From NCBI RefSeq assembly GCF_937980635.1, contig NZ_CALJPG010000004.1, positions 1 through 18,234 on the forward strand: DNA of 18,234 nt, read 5' to 3'. Each line of letters begins with the position of its first letter. The stretch's first letter is position 1. Of this stretch, positions 15,392 through 18,234 are shown in pieces. Made by a program: the position numbers and the translations under genes. The notes below the pieces were generated by a model. The model worked only from the letters and a program-made list of their open reading frames with translations, searched no databases and was not told the origin of the DNA. This DNA is from an uncultured Campylobacter sp. Lineage in GTDB: Bacteria > Campylobacterota > Campylobacteria > Campylobacterales > Campylobacteraceae.

Positions 15392-15542
15392 AAATTCCCC
15401 TATATATCGATTTTTTAACCAAATTTATCGCCGTAATTTTAATTAAATTTTGCTATATAGGCGCTTAACAATACATAAAATCACTTGTTTGTCGTTACTT
15501 GGATGGCATAAAATATTCTTCACTTTCAAAGATGGGTAAGAT
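15392..15542 (-). promoter_or_regulatory. Intergenic leader and likely promoter region of the polysaccharide operon
   Basis: These 151 bases between the magIII stop and wecB are AT-rich and hold the only sizeable gap upstream of the operon. On the minus strand a TATATA box (15459-15454) is one −10 candidate, but no convincing −35 element accompanies it; Campylobacter promoters often lack one. No strong terminator for magIII is visible. An 8-bp inverted repeat, CCTATATA at 15399-15406 and TATATAGG at 15454-15461, includes part of the wecB SD. Promoter position is not established. Confidence 0.4.
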
Positions 15543-16241
15543 TTATTTTAAATTATCAAAAAATTCCACCGCAAAATCATCAAAAATTTTACCTTTCAAA
15601 TGTGCTTTGCAAAATTCCACTATGAGCCCGTGAAATAGCGCATACACGTCGTTTTCGTTCTCCAGCTTATCTGCTTTTGCCGCCGCAGCGCAGGGAAAAT
15701 TAGCGGAATTTACAAACTCATAGATCCGCTCAAATTCCAGCTCGCCTAGCCACGCGTTAAGCTCGTCGTAGCTTTCAAACTCATAGCCCAAAGCCCCGAG
15801 TAGCCGCGTCGAATAGCTGTCTGCGACCATCACCGCGCGCTCGCACGCATAGCACAAGATCGCATCGCAGCTCTCCGCACCGATCCCCTTGCGCGCTAGC
15901 AGCCACTCACGGCTAACGCCCGATTTAAAACTCTCAAAATCCCCAAAATCCGCGATTATCGCTTTGCAAAGCAAGCTTAGACGTCTCGCTTTTTGGTTAT
16001 AAAATCCGCTCACTTTAATGATCTTTGCAAGCTCCGCTTCGTCTAGCCCGGCGATCCCCTCTAAGCTCAAAAGCCCCTTGCTACGTAGGTTTTGCAGCGC
16101 CGCGTCGGCATTGTGCCACGCCGTATTTTGGATCAAAATCGCCCCCACGACCACCTCAAAGCTTCCAAACCCGGGCCACCAGCGAAAATCCTTAATTTTC
16201 ACGGCGCGAAAAAGCTCGATAAAAAGCTCGGTCGCGCTCAT
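15543..16241 (-). CDS. magIII: 3-methyladenine DNA glycosylase MagIII (HhH-GPD)
   Basis: A base-excision-repair glycosylase of the endonuclease III superfamily, 232 residues, that removes 3-methyladenine from DNA. The N-terminal segment WWPGFGSFEVVVGAILIQNT (21-40) is the MagIII-like opening. The helix-hairpin-helix is at about 114-130 (LLARKGIGAESCDAILC), and D141 in VMVADSYSTR is the catalytic Asp position. The C-terminal cysteine cluster of endonuclease III (4Fe-4S) is not present, which supports MagIII over Nth. The ATG at 16241 has a good SD (GGAGG, 16252-16248, six bases away) and overlaps the stop of a small upstream ORF by ATGA. The polysaccharide operon starts 151 nt downstream. This family is best known from Helicobacter and Campylobacter. 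Confidence 0.88.
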   Translation of the reverse strand: MSATELFIELFRAVKIKDFRWWPGFGSFEVVVGAILIQNTAWHNADAALQNLRSKGLLSLEGIAGLDEAELAKIIKVSGFYNQKARRLSLLCKAIIADFGDFESFKSGVSREWLLARKGIGAESCDAILCYACERAVMVADSYSTRLLGALGYEFESYDELNAWLGELEFERIYEFVNSANFPCAAAAKADKLENENDVYALFHGLIVEFCKAHLKGKIFDDFAVEFFDNLK

Positions 16242-16363
16242 CTCGCGCCTCCGAAATTTCTGGCGTCGTTTCTAAAATTTCGCGCGGCGACGGCGATTTT
16301 TCGCGTGCACTCTGGTGCTGCAATAAAATTTACGCCAAATTTAAATTCGCGCGGCGTATTCAT
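16238..16363 (-). CDS. Possible small basic protein (41 aa), coupled on both sides
   Basis: A short open frame fills the whole gap between the DUF815 ATPase gene and magIII. Its ATG (16363) overlaps the ATPase stop as ATGA, and its TGA (16240-16238) overlaps the magIII start as ATGA. AAAGG lies 6-7 nt before the start. The product begins MNTPREFKFG and ends ARNFGGAR; it has many Arg/Lys/Asn and no membrane segment or known motif. Double ATGA coupling is typical of real operon genes, but the frame is short enough to occur by chance in a 118-nt gap and could be a remnant. No function is proposed. Confidence 0.4.
   Translation of the reverse strand: MNTPREFKFGVNFIAAPECTRKIAVAARNFRNDARNFGGAR
16248..16252 (-). 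promoter_or_regulatory. Shine-Dalgarno GGAGG of magIII
   Basis: GGAGG on the minus strand lies six bases before the magIII ATG and within the last codons of the 41-codon ORF, so magIII can be translated independently of that ORF but also through coupling. Confidence 0.65.
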
Positions 16364-17340
16364 CTGCCGCCTTTTAAATTTGCAAAAAATTCCTCATTAA
16401 AGCTTAAGAAAAATTGCTTTGCCGCGCGACCGCTGCGGCTTGCGCGAAGCATCGCAAACTCCCGCGCCTTTGCGTGCAGCGCGTCTAAATTTGCGGCGAA
16501 GCTCAAGCGAAATTCCGCCGCACTCATACCTTGCGCAGCCGCAAAATAGGCATCTACGATCCCTAAATACTCCCGCATGCTCCCGCCGTAAAAACTTAGC
16601 TGTAGCCCGAAGCGCTCACTCAGGCTGATTCGCTCATTCGCCGCGTCGCTTAGGTGCAGCTCGCCGCGGCTGATCTGCGCGGCGTCGTTATCGCTTGCGC
16701 ATTCGCCTACGATGTGGCGGCGATTGGATGTCGCATACATCAGCACGTTGCGCGGCGCGCGCTCTAAGGATCCTTCAAGCAGCGGCTTTAGGTGCTTGTA
16801 GCCGCTCTCGCCGAGCTCAAAGCTCAAATCGTCGCAAAAGATGATAAATTTAAAATTTGTTTCGCGGATCGCATCGATTATATCCACGAGATAGCCCAGA
16901 TCGTCCCTGCCGATCTCAATGATCTTAAGGCCTTGCGGGATAAATTTAGAAAAAACCGCCTTTGCAAGGCTTGATTTGCCACAGCCGCTCTCGCCCCATA
17001 GCAGCGCGTGGTTGGCGCTGCAGCCGCGCAGAAAGGCATCCGTATTTTTTATAAGAGCCGATTTTTGGCTCTCTAGCCCCACAAGCGCGTCAAGATCGGT
17101 AAAATCGATGTCACGGACGATCTTTAGCACCTTTTTGCTCGCACGAAAAACGGCGACCTGTATCGCGCGCCAATCAATCGCGCTAAAATCGCTGAAATAA
17201 ATTTGCTCGCCGGCACCGCTCTGCGCGCTTTTTAGGACGGCTTGCGGCGCTAAATTTAAACTGCACGCCGAGTCTAAATTTAACTCTTCGCTTATACTTT
17301 TGCTCGCGCTTTTTTTGATATTTTCATCGCAAGTTCGCAT
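16360..17340 (-). CDS. DUF815-family AAA+ ATPase
   Basis: A 326-residue P-loop ATPase of the DUF815 family. Walker A is GESGCGKSS (116-124), Walker B is FIIFCDD (165-171), and sensor 1 is at N206 in YATSNRRHI. SERFGLQLSF (241-250), containing arginine-finger-type residues, and a helical C-terminal lid follow. The first 80 residues are poorly conserved-looking and begin with a polar MRTCDENIKKS stretch. The family has no settled function; the AAA+ core suggests a remodelling or switch role in the cytoplasm. The ATG at 17340 has a strong SD (AAGGGAG) and overlaps mfd by 17 nt, and the stop overlaps a small ORF before magIII, so it sits in a DNA-repair operon. That context suggests, but does not prove, a repair connection. 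Confidence 0.88.
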   Translation of the reverse strand: MRTCDENIKKSASKSISEELNLDSACSLNLAPQAVLKSAQSGAGEQIYFSDFSAIDWRAIQVAVFRASKKVLKIVRDIDFTDLDALVGLESQKSALIKNTDAFLRGCSANHALLWGESGCGKSSLAKAVFSKFIPQGLKIIEIGRDDLGYLVDIIDAIRETNFKFIIFCDDLSFELGESGYKHLKPLLEGSLERAPRNVLMYATSNRRHIVGECASDNDAAQISRGELHLSDAANERISLSERFGLQLSFYGGSMREYLGIVDAYFAAAQGMSAAEFRLSFAANLDALHAKAREFAMLRASRSGRAAKQFFLSFNEEFFANLKGGR

Positions 17341-18234
17341 TTTTTAGCTCCCTTCGCAGATAGATCAAAATTTCGCTTATCACGTCGTCATCGTCGCGCG
17401 TCTGCGCCTTTAATCGCACCTTATCGCCGCTTGCAAGGGTTATTAAGATATTTTCGTCCATGCTCGAAATCACGCGCAAACCAAGCTTCGTGGCCAAAAC
17501 CTTAATCATCATCACGTCGATAAATTGCTTAGTGTAAATGTCTGCGTGCCCGAAGCGATCCTCGATCTCGCCGAAAATTTCAAGCACTTCGCTCGCCTCG
17601 GCGCACTTGCTAAGCCGCCTGTAAAGATCTAGGCGCAGGCGATCCTCTCTGATAAATTCCGAGTTCAAAAAGGCGTTTACGGAAATTTTAAGCTCCACGC
17701 TCGCAGCGGCGCTCTTTCTGCTTAGCAGCTTGCCGATCTCCTCTTCGAGCATCTTTAGATAAAGCGAGTAGCCGATCGCTTCGATATGCCCGCTCTGCGC
17801 CTCTCCGAGTAGGTTTCCGCCGCCACGAATCTCCAGATCGTGATACGCTAGCACCGAGCCGCTACCCAAAAATGAGTTGCTCTCAAGCGCTACGAGCCGT
17901 TTTAGCGCGTCCTGCGTAAGAGCGGTTTTATCCTCGATCAAAAAGTAGCAAAAGCCCTGTTTGTTGCTGCGCCCGACGCGACCGCGCAGCTGGTGCAGAT
18001 CGGCGATACCGAATTTATCAGCGTTTTCGACGATGATTGTATTTACGCGCGGCATATGAATGCCGCTTTCTACGATGCTGGTGCAAAGCAGCAGATCGTA
18101 TCCGCCCGCTACAAATTTTAAAATTTCATCCTCTGTAGTTTTAGCGTCGATCTTGGAGTGCAAAATTAGAATTTTAAGGCTCGGCAAAATTTCAAGCAGT
18201 TTCTTTTCGGCGCTTTGCATCGTCGCGATGTGGT
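17324..18234 (-). CDS. mfd: Transcription-repair coupling factor Mfd, C-terminal part
   Basis: The frame is open at the right edge, so only the last ~302 residues are present. Mfd removes stalled RNA polymerase and recruits the UvrABC excision machinery. What is seen is the end of the second RecA-like domain: LLLCTSIVESGIHMP (motif V) and HQLRGRVGRS (motif VI with arginine fingers). The relay segment DLEIRGGGNLLGEAQSG follows, then the C-terminal regulatory domain. The last residues …RRELKNANLR end in a stop overlapping the DUF815 gene. The RGGGNLLGEAQSGHI segment distinguishes Mfd from RecG. The usual Campylobacter protein is near 1000 residues, so about two thirds lie beyond the window. GC content is clearly higher than in the polysaccharide genes. 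Confidence 0.95.
   Translation of the reverse strand, partial: HIATMQSAEKKLLEILPSLKILILHSKIDAKTTEDEILKFVAGGYDLLLCTSIVESGIHMPRVNTIIVENADKFGIADLHQLRGRVGRSNKQGFCYFLIEDKTALTQDALKRLVALESNSFLGSGSVLAYHDLEIRGGGNLLGEAQSGHIEAIGYSLYLKMLEEEIGKLLSRKSAAASVELKISVNAFLNSEFIREDRLRLDLYRRLSKCAEASEVLEIFGEIEDRFGHADIYTKQFIDVMMIKVLATKLGLRVISSMDENILITLASGDKVRLKAQTRDDDDVISEILIYLRRELKNANLR

Noticed and set aside
1..18234. Many AAATTT/TAAATTT words on both strands
   Set aside because: A general word bias of Campylobacter-like genomes, without array order or spacing; not a repeat element.

Overview
The window reads as an epsilonproteobacterial chromosome segment, most likely a Campylobacter of the moderate-GC oral group. 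The evidence is a MagIII-type 3-methyladenine glycosylase, a DUF815 ATPase next to mfd, pervasive AAATTT-type words and AAA-biased lysine codons. The species call is inference. The first ~415 bases do not match: they hold the 3' end of a plus-strand thioredoxin gene and its terminator, with firmicute-like sequence and all nine lysines encoded by AAG. Either a horizontal acquisition or, more simply, a chimeric contig joint lies between about 415 and 470.

From right to left, all on the minus strand: (i) a housekeeping block with mfd (3' part only), a DUF815 AAA+ ATPase, a 41-codon small ORF coupled at both ends by ATGA overlaps, and magIII. (ii) A 150-base intergenic region that should carry the promoter of (iii) a surface-polysaccharide operon of twelve tightly packed genes, 15391 to 467: wecB, wecC, a bi-domain (MDR + Gfo/Idh/MocA) oxidoreductase, a CapK-like adenylate-forming enzyme, a HisC-like PLP enzyme, a HAD-IB phosphatase, a Wzx flippase, a zinc-ribbon SAM methyltransferase, a NodB-like deacetylase, a GT4 glycosyltransferase, a heparinase II/III-family protein and a 3'-truncated acyltransferase-3. 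Almost every junction overlaps by 1-13 nt or is separated by at most 20 nt.

Together the operon should make UDP-ManNAc and then UDP-ManNAcA (WecB, WecC), add and tailor sugars (GT4, methyltransferase, deacetylase, acyltransferase) and flip a lipid-linked oligosaccharide (Wzx). Three consecutive overlapping genes (adenylate-forming ligase, HisC-like enzyme, HAD phosphatase) look like a cassette that makes and attaches an amino-alcohol or amino-acid substituent; this is the most interesting candidate subsystem. A second candidate module is the bi-domain oxidoreductase with the leaderless heparinase II/III-family protein. No Wzy polymerase, initiating phosphoglycosyltransferase or second glycosyltransferase is visible, so the locus is incomplete here; the missing part probably lay beyond the broken acyltransferase.

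Base composition is mosaic inside the operon. Wzx, HAD, methyltransferase and acyltransferase genes are conspicuously AT-rich, whereas heparinase, bi-domain oxidoreductase and the repair genes are closer to the presumed core composition. No tRNA, rRNA, insertion sequence, CRISPR array or long homopolymeric G/C phase-variation tract was seen.
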